Shown here: one piece after another, positions 1 through 8,705 of the stretch
How positions within the stretch are numbered: the stretch's first letter is position 1
Layout of the letters: each line of letters starts with the position of its first letter
DNA from: DATARR01 sp036376245
GTDB taxonomy: Bacteria; Acidobacteriota; Thermoanaerobaculia; Multivoradales; UBA5704
Reading direction: 5' to 3'
Assembly (NCBI GenBank): GCA_036376245.1
Contig: DASVAS010000055.1
Span: 53,148 to 117,147 of the forward strand
Length of the DNA stretch: 64,000 nucleotides
Position numbers and translations under genes: made by a program
The notes under the pieces: generated by a model
Seen by the model: only the letters and a program-made list of their open reading frames with translations
Databases searched by the model: none
Told to the model about the DNA's origin: nothing

Positions 1-294
1 GCCGGCCCCTACGGCATGGCTGAGGAGGAGGTTACGCTGCAGTTCCTCCAGGCAATCGGGAGCGATCGGGACGTTCTTGAACTCGCCGAAACCGGTGGTC
101 ACCCCGTACTCCAGGACCGGCCGTCCCCCCTCCTTCCCCCATTCCTCGACGTACTCGGCGGCCAGGGCATCGATCTGCGCCCGGCTCGCCTCGACGCGGG
201 CCCAGGCTTCCGGGTGGATCTCCACCCGCACCCGCGGATCGCGGGCGACGCGGGCAAGGTCTTCGAGGGTCAGGGAGCCGCCGTCGAGGATCAT
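1..294 (-). CDS. hutH: Histidine ammonia-lyase, N-terminal part (cut by window edge)
   Basis: Only the first 98 residues are in the window. The frame reads MILDGGSLTLEDLARVA and then the family signature EYGVTTGFGEF and LQRNLLLSHAVGAG, which matches the start of the aromatic amino acid lyase family (YGVNTGFG and LQ.NLL.SHA). The enzyme deaminates L-histidine to urocanate, the first step of the Hut pathway; the MIO cofactor region lies outside the window. The ATG at 294 overlaps the hisS stop by 4 bp, so the two genes are probably translationally coupled. A tyrosine or phenylalanine ammonia-lyase cannot be excluded from this fragment; position next to hisS favours histidine. Confidence 0.85.
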   Translation of the reverse strand, partial: MILDGGSLTLEDLARVARDPRVRVEIHPEAWARVEASRAQIDALAAEYVEEWGKEGGRPVLEYGVTTGFGEFKNVPIAPDCLEELQRNLLLSHAVGAG

Positions 295-1727
295 CGCTGG
301 CCTTCGATCTGCCCCAGCATCTCGCGGACGGTGGCGACCAGCTCCGTCCTCGGCACCTCGCGCTGGCCCGGACGTTCTTCGAGCCACTCCCGGCGGTCCG
401 CCAGGGCCTGGGCGCGCTGGCGGCCCGCGTCCATGTCCTTGATGGTCACGATCCCCTTCTCCTTCTCGTTGGAGCCGTAGAGGATCGCGACCGGCACGCC
501 CCACTGGTCGGCGTACTTGAGCTGCTTGCCCGGCCCCTTGGCCGTCCCCAGGTAGAGCTCGGTGGGGATGCCCGCCCGGCGCAGCTCCCAGGTCATGGCG
601 ATGTAGTCGTCCTGGAGCGCGGGGTCCATGTTGGCGACCAGCACCTGGGCCGTAGCCTTCTTCTGACCGGCCCGGCCGAGGTGGATCAGCGCGGCCAGCA
701 GGCGGTCGACGCCGATCGAGGCCCCCACGGCCGGGACCTTCTGGCCCAGGAAGCGCATCACCAGGCCGTCGTAGCGGCCGCCGCCGAAGACGGAGCCGAA
801 CTGCGGCGCGTCCAGCAGGATCGCCTCGAAGACCGGCCCGGTGTAGTAGGCGAGGCCGCGGGCGATCGAGAGGTCCAGGGAGACCCGGTCGTTCCCGTAG
901 CCCAGGGCGTACAGGTGCTCCGAGATCTTCTCCACCACGCCGATCTCCTGATCGGCCCCCTCCACTCCGGCGAAGAGCTCGCGGAGCTGGGCCACCACCT
1001 CGCGGCGGTCGTCCGAGCGGATCTGGAGGAACCGCTCGATCCGGTCCACCTGCTCGTTGGCGAGGCCGACGCCCCGGATCGGGTCGCCCGAGGAATCCAC
1101 GTAGCCGGCCGTCAGCTCCAGGCGGACTTTCTCGGGTCCCACCTTGTCCAGCTTGTCGAGCACGCGGAAAACGTCCGCCCCCTGGTCCGCCGGGATGCCC
1201 GCGAAGGTGAGCAGGGTGTTGAGGATGCCCCGCGAGGAATAGCGCACCAGGTAGGGACCGACCTCCAGGGCCGTCAAGGTGTCGCACATGCCGGCGATGA
1301 TCTCGGTGTCGGCGACCTCCGACTCCACGCCGACCGAGTCGAGGTCGAACTGGGTGAACTCGCGGAAGCGGCCCGGACCCGGCTTGTCGGCGCGCCAGAC
1401 CGGCGACACCTGATAGCGCCGGTAGGGGCGCGGCAGGTCGTTGTACTGGGCTACGACCCGGGCGAGGGGGACCGTCAGGTCGAAGCGGAGCCCGAGTTCC
1501 TCCTTCTCCGGATTGCTGACGGTGAAGATGGACTGCTGCGCTTCCGAGCCCGCCGAGGAACCCATCAGCACGTCCAGGTACTCGACCGCGGGCGTGCTCA
1601 GCGGCACGAAGCCGTACAGCTCGTAGACACCGCGGATCTTGTCGATCATCCACTGCCGCGCCAGCATCTGGTCGGACAGGAGATCTCTCATGCCGCGCGA
1701 CACGCGCGGTTCAACGGTCTGTGTCAT
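291..1727 (-). CDS. hisS: Histidine--tRNA ligase
   Basis: A 478-residue class II aminoacyl-tRNA synthetase that charges tRNA-His. It begins MTQTVEPRVSRGMRDLLS. Motif 2 is visible in RPYRRYQVSPVWRADKPG followed by GRFREFTQFDLD. The histidine-binding HisA signature GLAYYTGPVFE is near residue 290, followed by GGGRYDGL and motif 3 (GASIGVDRLL). Length fits the longer bacterial type, with a C-terminal anticodon-binding domain. It lies 21 bp downstream of a tRNA-His gene and overlaps hutH by 4 bp, suggesting co-transcription of tRNA, synthetase and the histidine-degrading enzyme. Confidence 0.95.
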   Translation of the reverse strand: MTQTVEPRVSRGMRDLLSDQMLARQWMIDKIRGVYELYGFVPLSTPAVEYLDVLMGSSAGSEAQQSIFTVSNPEKEELGLRFDLTVPLARVVAQYNDLPRPYRRYQVSPVWRADKPGPGRFREFTQFDLDSVGVESEVADTEIIAGMCDTLTALEVGPYLVRYSSRGILNTLLTFAGIPADQGADVFRVLDKLDKVGPEKVRLELTAGYVDSSGDPIRGVGLANEQVDRIERFLQIRSDDRREVVAQLRELFAGVEGADQEIGVVEKISEHLYALGYGNDRVSLDLSIARGLAYYTGPVFEAILLDAPQFGSVFGGGRYDGLVMRFLGQKVPAVGASIGVDRLLAALIHLGRAGQKKATAQVLVANMDPALQDDYIAMTWELRRAGIPTELYLGTAKGPGKQLKYADQWGVPVAILYGSNEKEKGIVTIKDMDAGRQRAQALADRREWLEERPGQREVPRTELVATVREMLGQIEGQR

Positions 1728-1748
1728 GGGACGGGCCTCAAGAAGGAA

Positions 1749-1825
1749 TGGTACCGGTGTCCGGATTTGAACCGGAGACCTCCTGATCCACAGTCAGGCG
1801 CTCTTGCCAGCTGAGCTACACCGGC
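1749..1825 (-). tRNA. tRNA-His (anticodon GTG), with encoded CCA and an unusual acceptor end
   Basis: Folding the minus strand gives a full cloverleaf. The acceptor stem is GCCGGTG/CACCGGT (first pair G-U), the D-arm GCTC/GAGC, the anticodon stem CCTGA/TCAGG with loop CTGTGGA, and the T-arm TCCGG/CCGGA with loop TTCAAAT, ending ACCA. The anticodon is GTG. The gene is 77 nt including CCA, with one extra D-loop base. The discriminator base is A73, not the usual C73 that pairs with G-1 in most bacterial tRNA-His; the base before position 1 in the DNA is G. It lies immediately upstream of hisS on the same strand. Confidence 0.93.
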
Positions 1826-1886
1826 CCGGACCGGAGATGCTACGGATTGGAGGGCCGCTTGTCAAAGGCCCGACAAAGGGAACCAA

Positions 1887-2957
1887 TCAGGAGGCGATCA
1901 GCAGGTTGGAGGCGAACCGCCCGGCGGCGTCGGTCCACGTCTTCCGCAGCTCGAACCCCGCCCAGCCGGCCAGGGCGGCGATCTGCCCGAGGTCGAACTT
2001 GTAGGAGCTCTCGGTGAAGATCGTCTCGCCTGCCTCGAAAGAGACCTCGATCCCCAGATTCCGGACCGGCACCGTCTGGGCCTTCCGGCTCTCCAGGTGC
2101 ATCTCGATCCGACCCTCTTCCCGGTTGTAGATCGCCCGGTGGCGGAAGGCGGCGAGGTCGAACCCGCCCCCCATCTCGCGGTTGATCCGCCCCAGGAGAT
2201 TGAGGTTGAAAGCCGCCGTCACGCCCAGCGGGTCGTCGTACGCCGGGATCAGGATCTCCTCGGATTTCTTGAGATCGACCCCGAGGAGAAAGCCCTCGCC
2301 AGGGTTCAGCAGGTCGCGCACGTCGTGCAGGAGAGCGGTCCGCTCCTCCGGGCCCAGGTTGCCCAGGGTGGAGCCAAGGAAGAGGACGAGCGTGCGGCCG
2401 GGTAGAACGCGCTCCCTTCGGACCGCACGGAGCGCCGCGTGATACTCCCCGATGTAGCCGGTGATGCGGAGGTCCGGATAGGAGAGGAGAAGGGATCGGC
2501 TGCTGGCCTCGACGGCGGACTCGGAGATGTCCACCGGCACGTACTCGAGCTTCCCCTGGTGGGCCAGCAAAGCCTGGATCAGCAGCCGCGTCTTCTGCCC
2601 GTCGCCGCTGCCCAGCTCCAGGAGCCAGACCGGCCCGCCGAGAGCCTCGGCGATCTCCCCGGCATGAGTGCGCAGGATCTCGGCCTCGGCCCGGGTCAGG
2701 TAGTACTCCGGCAGGGCGGTGATGGCCTCGAACAGGCGGGAACCCAGCTCGTCGTAGAAGTACTTCGGATACAGGAACTTGGGGGTAGCGGTGAGGCCGC
2801 GCCGGACATCCTCCGCGAACGACGGGGCGGCGCGTTCCGCGGCCACGCGGGTCAGGGACAGCCTGGCTTCAGGACTGTCCGGGGACAGCGAAAGACCGCC
2901 GTCCACAAGCTCGGGTGCCGCTGGAAGGTTCGTACCCATCGTGCCCAGGGCCGCCAT
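1887..2957 (-). CDS. egtD: L-histidine N-alpha-methyltransferase, EgtD-like
   Basis: A 356-residue SAM-dependent methyltransferase of the EgtD/DUF2260 family. EgtD trimethylates histidine to hercynine in ergothioneine synthesis. Visible family blocks are FLYPKYFYDELGSRLFEAI, LPEYYLTRAEAEIL, the SAM loop LLELGSGDGQKTRLL, YVPVDISESAV and FLGSTLGNL. ATG at 2957 is chosen; the next Met, six codons in, is an alternative. No EgtB-type sulfoxide synthase is seen here, so ergothioneine would need genes elsewhere. It is upstream of tRNA-His and hisS on the same strand and divergent from ETF-QO, only 42 bp away. Confidence 0.9.
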   Translation of the reverse strand: MAALGTMGTNLPAAPELVDGGLSLSPDSPEARLSLTRVAAERAAPSFAEDVRRGLTATPKFLYPKYFYDELGSRLFEAITALPEYYLTRAEAEILRTHAGEIAEALGGPVWLLELGSGDGQKTRLLIQALLAHQGKLEYVPVDISESAVEASSRSLLLSYPDLRITGYIGEYHAALRAVRRERVLPGRTLVLFLGSTLGNLGPEERTALLHDVRDLLNPGEGFLLGVDLKKSEEILIPAYDDPLGVTAAFNLNLLGRINREMGGGFDLAAFRHRAIYNREEGRIEMHLESRKAQTVPVRNLGIEVSFEAGETIFTESSYKFDLGQIAALAGWAGFELRKTWTDAAGRFASNLLIAS

Positions 2958-2999
2958 GGTAGCATCCCGGCCCGGATTGGCCTGGAGGATATCGTTTCC

Positions 3000-4664
3000 A
3001 TGAGCGACGAGCAACGCGAAACCCTGGAACTGGACGTTCTGTTCGTGGGCGCCGGACCCGCCAGCCTTGCGGGAGCCTACCATCTCGCCCGCCTCGCCAA
3101 GGAGAAAGGCCTGGAGCTGGCGATCGGCGTCCTGGAAAAAGGCCGGGAGATCACCAGCCACGCCCTCTCCGGCGCCGTGGTCGATCCCCGGGCGTTGCGC
3201 GAGCTCTTCCCCGACGACTGGAAGTCCGCCCCGTTCGAAGGCGAGATCGAGCGCGAGAAGCTGCTCTGGCTGAGCCCGAAGAAGGCGGTCTCCATGCCCA
3301 TCCCGCCGCCACTGGACAACCACGGCAACTACGTGGCCTCCCTGGGTAAGATCCTCAAGTGGATGGCCCCCAAAGTCGAGGCCGCCGGGGTGGACATCTT
3401 CTTCGAGTTCCCCGCCGCCCAGGCCCTGGTCGAGGACGGCCGGGTGGTGGGCGTGCGCACCGGCGACAAGGGCATCTCCCGCCACGGCGAGAAGAAGGCC
3501 AACTACGAGCCCGGCGTGGACATCCGCGCCCAGGTCACGGTGCTGGGCGAAGGGCCCCGCGGCACCCTGGTCAAGCAGCTCGACAGCCAGCTCGGCCTCT
3601 GGAAGGACCGCAACCCGCAACTCTACGCCATCGGCATCAAGGAGGTCTGGGACCTGCCCACGGGACGGGTCAAGCCTGGCGACGTCATCCATACGCTGAA
3701 CTGGCCGCTGGGGATGAAGACCTTCGGCGGCGGCTTCATCTACGGGATGCAGAACGACCAGCTCATCGTCGGCATCGTGGTAGGGCTCGACTACAAGAAC
3801 CCCTACCTCGACCCCCACGGCGAGTTCCAGCGCTTCAAGACCCATCCGGAGATCGCGAAGCTGCTCGACGGCGGCAAGATGGCGTTCTACGGCGCCAAGG
3901 CGATCCCCGAGGGCGGCTGGTGGTCCATGCCCCGCTCCTGGGGGGACGGCTTCCTGATCGTGGGCGACTCGGCCGGCACGCTGAACAGCCAGCGCCTCAA
4001 GGGCATCCACCTGGGGATGAAGTCCGGCATGCTGGCCGCCGAGACCATCGTCGAGGCCTTCCAGGCCGGCGGCGTCACGGCCGAGCGGCTGTCCGCCTAC
4101 GAGCGGAAGATCGAATCGAGCTGGATCAAGCAGGAGCTCTGGCCGGTGCGCAACTTCCACCAGGCCTTCGACCACGGCACGATCGGCGGCGTGCTCCAGG
4201 GCGGCCTGGGGCTGGTGACGGGCGGCCGCGGCTGGGGCGTCAAGAACCGCCTGGAGACCGAGCCCGGCCATGCCCGCATGGTCCCGCTCAACACCCCCGC
4301 CGGGCAGCGGATGAAGCCGGCCGAGCCCGTCGCCATCGACGGCAAGCTCACCTTCGACCGCCTGGCCGACGTCTACAACTCCGGCACCGCCCACGACGAA
4401 GACCAGCCGGTCCACCTGATCGTGCACGACACCAGCATCTGCGTCGAGCGCTGCACCGTGGAGTACGCCAATCCCTGCCAGCGCTTCTGCCCGGCCGCCG
4501 TCTACGAGATGGTCCCCGACCCGGCCTCCCCCGCCGGCCGTCGCCTGCAGATCAACGCCAGCAACTGCGTCCACTGCAAGACCTGCGACATCATGGACCC
4601 CTACCAGATCATCACCTGGGTGCCGCCGGAGGGCGGTGACGGGCCCAACTACGGAAAAATGTGA
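3000..4664 (+). CDS. Electron transfer flavoprotein-ubiquinone oxidoreductase
   Basis: A 554-residue ETF dehydrogenase. It takes electrons from electron transfer flavoprotein (fatty and amino acid oxidation) and passes them to quinone at the membrane. The FAD-binding loop LFVGAGPASLAGAYHLA is near residues 15-30, and GDSAGTLN with the IHLGMKSGMLAAE block sits near the middle. The C-terminal 4Fe-4S ferredoxin-like module is CVERCTVEYANPC followed by the NASNCVHCKTCDI block. The ATG at 3000 opens a frame that reads directly into the FAD motif; the longer upstream frame overlaps egtD and is rejected. A hairpin follows the stop. Confidence 0.95.
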   Translation: MSDEQRETLELDVLFVGAGPASLAGAYHLARLAKEKGLELAIGVLEKGREITSHALSGAVVDPRALRELFPDDWKSAPFEGEIEREKLLWLSPKKAVSMPIPPPLDNHGNYVASLGKILKWMAPKVEAAGVDIFFEFPAAQALVEDGRVVGVRTGDKGISRHGEKKANYEPGVDIRAQVTVLGEGPRGTLVKQLDSQLGLWKDRNPQLYAIGIKEVWDLPTGRVKPGDVIHTLNWPLGMKTFGGGFIYGMQNDQLIVGIVVGLDYKNPYLDPHGEFQRFKTHPEIAKLLDGGKMAFYGAKAIPEGGWWSMPRSWGDGFLIVGDSAGTLNSQRLKGIHLGMKSGMLAAETIVEAFQAGGVTAERLSAYERKIESSWIKQELWPVRNFHQAFDHGTIGGVLQGGLGLVTGGRGWGVKNRLETEPGHARMVPLNTPAGQRMKPAEPVAIDGKLTFDRLADVYNSGTAHDEDQPVHLIVHDTSICVERCTVEYANPCQRFCPAAVYEMVPDPASPAGRRLQINASNCVHCKTCDIMDPYQIITWVPPEGGDGPNYGKM

Positions 4665-4673
4665 CTAACCCCT

Positions 4674-4716
4674 CCCCTCTCCCGGTGAGGGAGGGAGGGA
4701 GGGGTCGGGAGAGGGG
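4674..4716. repeat. CCCCTCTCC-type intergenic hairpin with GGGGGTGAGGG tail
   Basis: Arms CCCCTCTCCCG (4674-4684) and CGGGAGAGGGG (4706-4716) are perfectly complementary, followed by a CGGGGGTGAGGG tail. Related copies are at 13085, 22747 and within 36254-36491. It lies between convergent genes and could terminate transcription from both sides. Confidence 0.7.
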
Positions 4717-4742
4717 CCGGGGGTGAGGGTTCGGGTGAGGCC

Positions 4743-5924
4743 TTACGACCGCGGCGAGATCGAGCAGTCCCCGCTGCCGGTCTCGACCGTGATCGACGTC
4801 CGCCCGTCGCCGCGCTGGGCGCCGACGACCTTGCCGCGGCGTGTCTTCTCGAGGACGGCGTCGCCGTAGCCCACCGACAGGTCGCCGCTCCCCTGGGAGG
4901 CCTGGATCTTGAACGAGGCGTCCGGCCCCGCGTAGATCTCCACGTCGCCGCTCCCCGTCGAAGCCACGACGCGCCGGGCCTTCGCCAGCGGGCTGCGGAC
5001 CGTCACGTCGCCCGAGCCGGTCTCGGCCGTCAGCTCCTCCAGGTCCAGGCCCACGACCACGACCTCGCCCGAGCCGGTGCCGGCGATCACCCGGCCGGCC
5101 TCGCCCTCGCGCACCGTCACGTCCCCAGACCCGGTGTTCACCGACAGCTTGCCGGCGGAGACCTGCTGCACCACGATGTCACCCGAGCCGGTCTCCATGG
5201 CGCCGTTGCCCACCAGCCGGCGGACGGTCACGTCCCCCGAGCCGGTGTTGATCCGCGTCTCGCCCCGGGCCGAGCCCACCACCACGTCGCCCGAGCCCGT
5301 GTTGATGGTGAGCGCGCCGGCCACGGAGGCGACCTGCACGTCGCCGCTGCCGGTGCGCAGACCCAGGGTGCCGTCGAGGTTGCCGGCGTTGATCTTCCCC
5401 ACCGCATTGCGCATGGCCAGGTTCGCGCCCGCCGGCACCGTGATCTTCACGTTCGCGTAGAGCGTCGGCGCGGACGAACGCTTCTTGGAGTAGATCTTCA
5501 CCCGCTCGCCCCGGTAGGTGGTGTTGGTCTGGCTCAGGTTGTCCAGGAAGCTCAGGAAGCCCGGCCCCTCGTCCTTCTGGTTCTCCCGCGGATAATGGTA
5601 GGAGCGAATCTTCTCCACCGGGTACGACAGCGCCCACTCGTCGCGGCCCTCCCGGTCGTGGCTGCGCACCCACTTCATGCCCTGCAGGAGCTGCTGGGTC
5701 TCGGCGGCGCTGCGGCCCTCGGCGTGCACGGTCGCGTCGACCACCACCTGGTTCCCCTGCCCCTTCACGATCTCCACCCGGCCGGCGAGGTTGGCCAGCC
5801 GGACCTCGGTCCCCGCCGGGAACGCCTGGCGGAAGGCCCGGGTCTGGACGGCGGCGTGGGCCGTCCCGAGGCCTGTCAGCAACGCGAGCCCCGCCAGCGC
5901 GGAAGCCCTCGAAATGTTCTTCAT
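4743..5924 (-). CDS. Secreted DUF4097-family beta-helix protein with TGSGDV repeats
   Basis: A 393-residue exported protein of unknown function. It starts MKNISRASALAGLALLTGL with a signal peptide ending near AHA-A. The second half contains about ten copies of a (T/Q)GSG(D/E)V-like motif spaced roughly 18-22 residues apart, the pattern of a right-handed beta-solenoid in the DUF4097/adhesin-like family. The start is fixed by a strong ribosome site, GGAGGAGGAACC, directly before the ATG at 5924. The 95-bp gap to the divergent peptidase gene probably holds both promoters. Confidence 0.88.
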   Translation of the reverse strand: MKNISRASALAGLALLTGLGTAHAAVQTRAFRQAFPAGTEVRLANLAGRVEIVKGQGNQVVVDATVHAEGRSAAETQQLLQGMKWVRSHDREGRDEWALSYPVEKIRSYHYPRENQKDEGPGFLSFLDNLSQTNTTYRGERVKIYSKKRSSAPTLYANVKITVPAGANLAMRNAVGKINAGNLDGTLGLRTGSGDVQVASVAGALTINTGSGDVVVGSARGETRINTGSGDVTVRRLVGNGAMETGSGDIVVQQVSAGKLSVNTGSGDVTVREGEAGRVIAGTGSGEVVVVGLDLEELTAETGSGDVTVRSPLAKARRVVASTGSGDVEIYAGPDASFKIQASQGSGDLSVGYGDAVLEKTRRGKVVGAQRGDGRTSITVETGSGDCSISPRS

Positions 5925-6018
5925 GGTTCCTCCTCCTTCCATACCCATGCCGTCCACTACGGGCCGGGCGAAAGAAAGGTTGCAGCGCGCCGGCTCCGCC
6001 AGGGGTAGACTTCGCCGC

Positions 6019-8220
6019 ATGCGCCATCTTCTCATCGCCTTCAGCCTGGCCGCGGCTGTCGCGGCTTCCGCTCCGCCGCCCGCCGCCGCCGACCGCCTGC
6101 CGTTCGAATACCTGACCGGGGACGCCAGCGGCCGCCGCCCCTCCCAATACGCCTGGACCCCGGACGGCCGGCGTCTGACCTTCCTCTGGGACGAGAAGGG
6201 GGACGACAAGGAGACGGCCCTCTGGACCCTCGATCCCGCCACCGGCAAGCCCGAGGTCCTGGTGCGGCTGGCGGACCTCAAGGAGGACGGCAAGGAGATC
6301 GCTCCCGGCGGCTACGAGTGGTCCCCCCGGGGGGACGCCCTGCTGCTGACCGCCGGCGGCGACCTCTACCTCTACTCCACCGACCAGCGGAACCTCCGGC
6401 GGCTGACCCGGACGGAAGGCGAGGAGGAGGACGCCCGCTTCTCTCCCGACGGGCGCCGGATCGCCTTCGTCCGCGATTTCGACCTCTACGTCCTGGACGC
6501 GCAGACCGGCCGGGAGACCCGGCTCACCAGGGACGGCAAGAAGGGCGGCACCCTCAACGGCGTCACCTCCTGGGTCTACTGGGAGGAGATCTGGGACCGC
6601 GGCCCCGAGGCCTGGTGGTGGAGCCCGGACGGTTCCCGCATCGCCTTCTACCACTTCGACGAGCGGACGGTCGGCGTCTATCCCATCGTGGACGACAAGC
6701 CCGTCTTCCCGGAGGTGAAGCCGCAGAAATATCCCAAGGCCGGCTCCACCAACCCCGCCGTGCGGATCGGCGTGGTGGAGGTCGCCAGCGGCCGGACCAC
6801 CTGGATGACCACCGGCGATCCCGAGTCCTACCTGGCCCGCGTGGCCTGGACCCCCAAGGGGGACGCCGTGGCTATCCAGCGCCTGAACCGGGAGCAGAAT
6901 CAGCTCGACCTGCTCCGCTGCCGCGCCGCGGACGGCGCCTGCGCCCCCCTGCTCAGCGAGAGTTGGCCGACCTGGATCAACCTCGGGCGGGACTTCCATT
7001 TCCTGCCTGACGGCCGCTTCCTCTGGGGCTCGGAGCGGAGCGGCTGGCGCCGCCTCTACCTCTACAACGCCGAGGGCGGCCTCGTCCGCCCCGTCACCCC
7101 CGAGGGCTGGGCCATCACCTCCCTGGAGGCCGTGGCCGAGGACGGCTCCTGGGCCGTGGTCGGCGGCTTCCAGACCGCGGACCTCCTCGACCCCATCCAC
7201 CGCAAGGTGGCCCGCGTCCGGCTCGACGGCCAGGGCTGGGAGGTGCTGACTCCCGAGCCCGGCGCCCACGCCGCCGTGGCGGTCTCCGACAAGACCGGCG
7301 CCTGGGTCCACTCCTGGAGCACCGCCGACACGCTGCCCCGCTCCGAGGCGCGGACGGCGGACGGCCGCCCCGTCTCCCTCCCCTCGGCGCCGGCCAAGTT
7401 CGATCCCGCGACCCTGCCGAAGTGGGAGTACATGACGATCCCGGGCCCGGACGGCTCCCGGCTGCCGGCACGGCTGCTCAAGCCGGCGGATTTCGATCCC
7501 TCGCGCCGCTACCCGGTGATCGTCTACCACTACGGCGGCCCGGGCTCCCAGATGGTCGACAACGCCTGGAGCGCCCGCAACCTCTGGCACAAGATGATGG
7601 CCCAGCGGGGCTTCGCAGTCTTCACGGTGGACAACCAGTCCTCGCTCTTCTTCGGCAAGGCCGGCGAGGACCGCGACCATCGCCGCTTCGGCCCGGTCAA
7701 CCTGGCCGGTCAGCTCGCCGGGGTCGACTACCTGAAGACCCTCCCCTGGGTGGACGCCTCGCGCCTCGGCCTCTGGGGCTGGTCCGGCGGCGGCACCAAC
7801 ACGCTCTACTGCGTCCTCAACAAGCCGGGCGTCTGGCGGGCCGCCGTCTCCGGCGCGCCGGTGACCGACTGGCGGCTCTACGACACCATCTGGACCGAGC
7901 GCTACCTCGACCACCCCAAGGACAACCCCGACGGCTACCGCGACTCCTCGCCCGTCACCTACGCCGCCAACCTGAAGGACCGGCTGCTGATCGTCCATGG
8001 TCTCGCCGACGACAACGTCCACCCGCAGAACACGGTGGTGATGAGCGACGCGCTGATCCAGGCCGGCCGGCCGTTCGAGCAGGCGTTCTACCCCGGCCAG
8101 ACCCACGGCCTGCGGGGGACCTACAGCCGCCACTTCTACGAGAAGATGGCGGAGTTCTTCGAGCGCGAATTGCAGGGTGTGGAGGTCGAGGACGTGGAGG
8201 TGCGGACGGGGGCGCGGTAG
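6019..8220 (+). CDS. Secreted S9 family peptidase, dipeptidyl-peptidase IV-like
   Basis: A 733-residue serine peptidase. An N-terminal signal peptide (MRHLLIAFSLAAAVAAS) is followed by a beta-propeller DPPIV N-terminal domain with repeated WSPDG and FSPDGRRIAF blades, then an alpha/beta hydrolase domain. The likely catalytic triad is Ser589 in GWSGGG, Asp664 or Asp665 in GLADDNVHPQN and His696 in GQTHGLRG. DPPIV enzymes remove dipeptides from N-termini, often after proline. Start at 6019 gives an immediate signal peptide; the longer upstream frame runs antisense through the neighbouring gene and is rejected. Confidence 0.93.
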   Translation: MRHLLIAFSLAAAVAASAPPPAAADRLPFEYLTGDASGRRPSQYAWTPDGRRLTFLWDEKGDDKETALWTLDPATGKPEVLVRLADLKEDGKEIAPGGYEWSPRGDALLLTAGGDLYLYSTDQRNLRRLTRTEGEEEDARFSPDGRRIAFVRDFDLYVLDAQTGRETRLTRDGKKGGTLNGVTSWVYWEEIWDRGPEAWWWSPDGSRIAFYHFDERTVGVYPIVDDKPVFPEVKPQKYPKAGSTNPAVRIGVVEVASGRTTWMTTGDPESYLARVAWTPKGDAVAIQRLNREQNQLDLLRCRAADGACAPLLSESWPTWINLGRDFHFLPDGRFLWGSERSGWRRLYLYNAEGGLVRPVTPEGWAITSLEAVAEDGSWAVVGGFQTADLLDPIHRKVARVRLDGQGWEVLTPEPGAHAAVAVSDKTGAWVHSWSTADTLPRSEARTADGRPVSLPSAPAKFDPATLPKWEYMTIPGPDGSRLPARLLKPADFDPSRRYPVIVYHYGGPGSQMVDNAWSARNLWHKMMAQRGFAVFTVDNQSSLFFGKAGEDRDHRRFGPVNLAGQLAGVDYLKTLPWVDASRLGLWGWSGGGTNTLYCVLNKPGVWRAAVSGAPVTDWRLYDTIWTERYLDHPKDNPDGYRDSSPVTYAANLKDRLLIVHGLADDNVHPQNTVVMSDALIQAGRPFEQAFYPGQTHGLRGTYSRHFYEKMAEFFERELQGVEVEDVEVRTGAR

Positions 8221-8246
8221 GCCGCGCCCCCGTCGCAGGAGACGGA

Positions 8247-8591
8247 CTAGAGCCGGGTATACAGGCAGGTGTTCTTCGACGTACAGGAGCCGCTGCTGCA
8301 GCGCTTCGAGTAGCCGGCGATGCTCTGGCACCCGCTGGAGCTGCTGCAGCACACGCCGCTGTCGATCGCCTTGTAGACGGCGCCGTGCAGAGGATCCTCG
8401 ATCAGGACCTCGGGACGGCCTTCGAGAGTGGAGACCGGGGCCTCCAGGGTCTCCAGGAGATCCTCCACCGCGGTGGCGCAACTCTGGCTCGACATCGGCG
8501 CGGGCGGCTGCTGAGCCGCGAGGGCCCCCACGACACCGAGACAGAGCAGCGCGGCGATCGCGAACGGACGGACGAAGCGGATGGACTTCAT
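8247..8591 (-). CDS. Small secreted Cys-rich protein
   Basis: A 114-residue protein of unknown function. MKSIRFVRPFAIAALLCLG is a signal peptide with a likely cleavage near LAAQ. The C-terminal third is rich in Ser and Cys (GVCCSSSSGC, KRCSSGSCTSKNTC), suggesting several disulfides outside the cytoplasm. The ATG at 8591 has AGGAGG upstream. It resembles in style, not in obvious sequence, the Cys-rich secreted proteins at 36573 and 39659. Confidence 0.75.
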   Translation of the reverse strand: MKSIRFVRPFAIAALLCLGVVGALAAQQPPAPMSSQSCATAVEDLLETLEAPVSTLEGRPEVLIEDPLHGAVYKAIDSGVCCSSSSGCQSIAGYSKRCSSGSCTSKNTCLYTRL

Positions 8592-8705
8592 GATTCCTCC
8601 TGTTCCGGACGGTCCCGGCGCGAGAATGCGCCGAGACTTCGCAAATGAAGGTGTCCTGGAAAGGAAGACTGTTGCCCGGCGCCCGGCGCGACCGGCGGTC
8701 ATCGA

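Noticed and set aside
2958..4574. Upstream extension of the egtD frame to an 895-residue protein, antisense to ETF-QO
   Set aside because: The extra ~540 residues are the low-complexity antisense of the ETF-QO gene; the methyltransferase starts at 2957.
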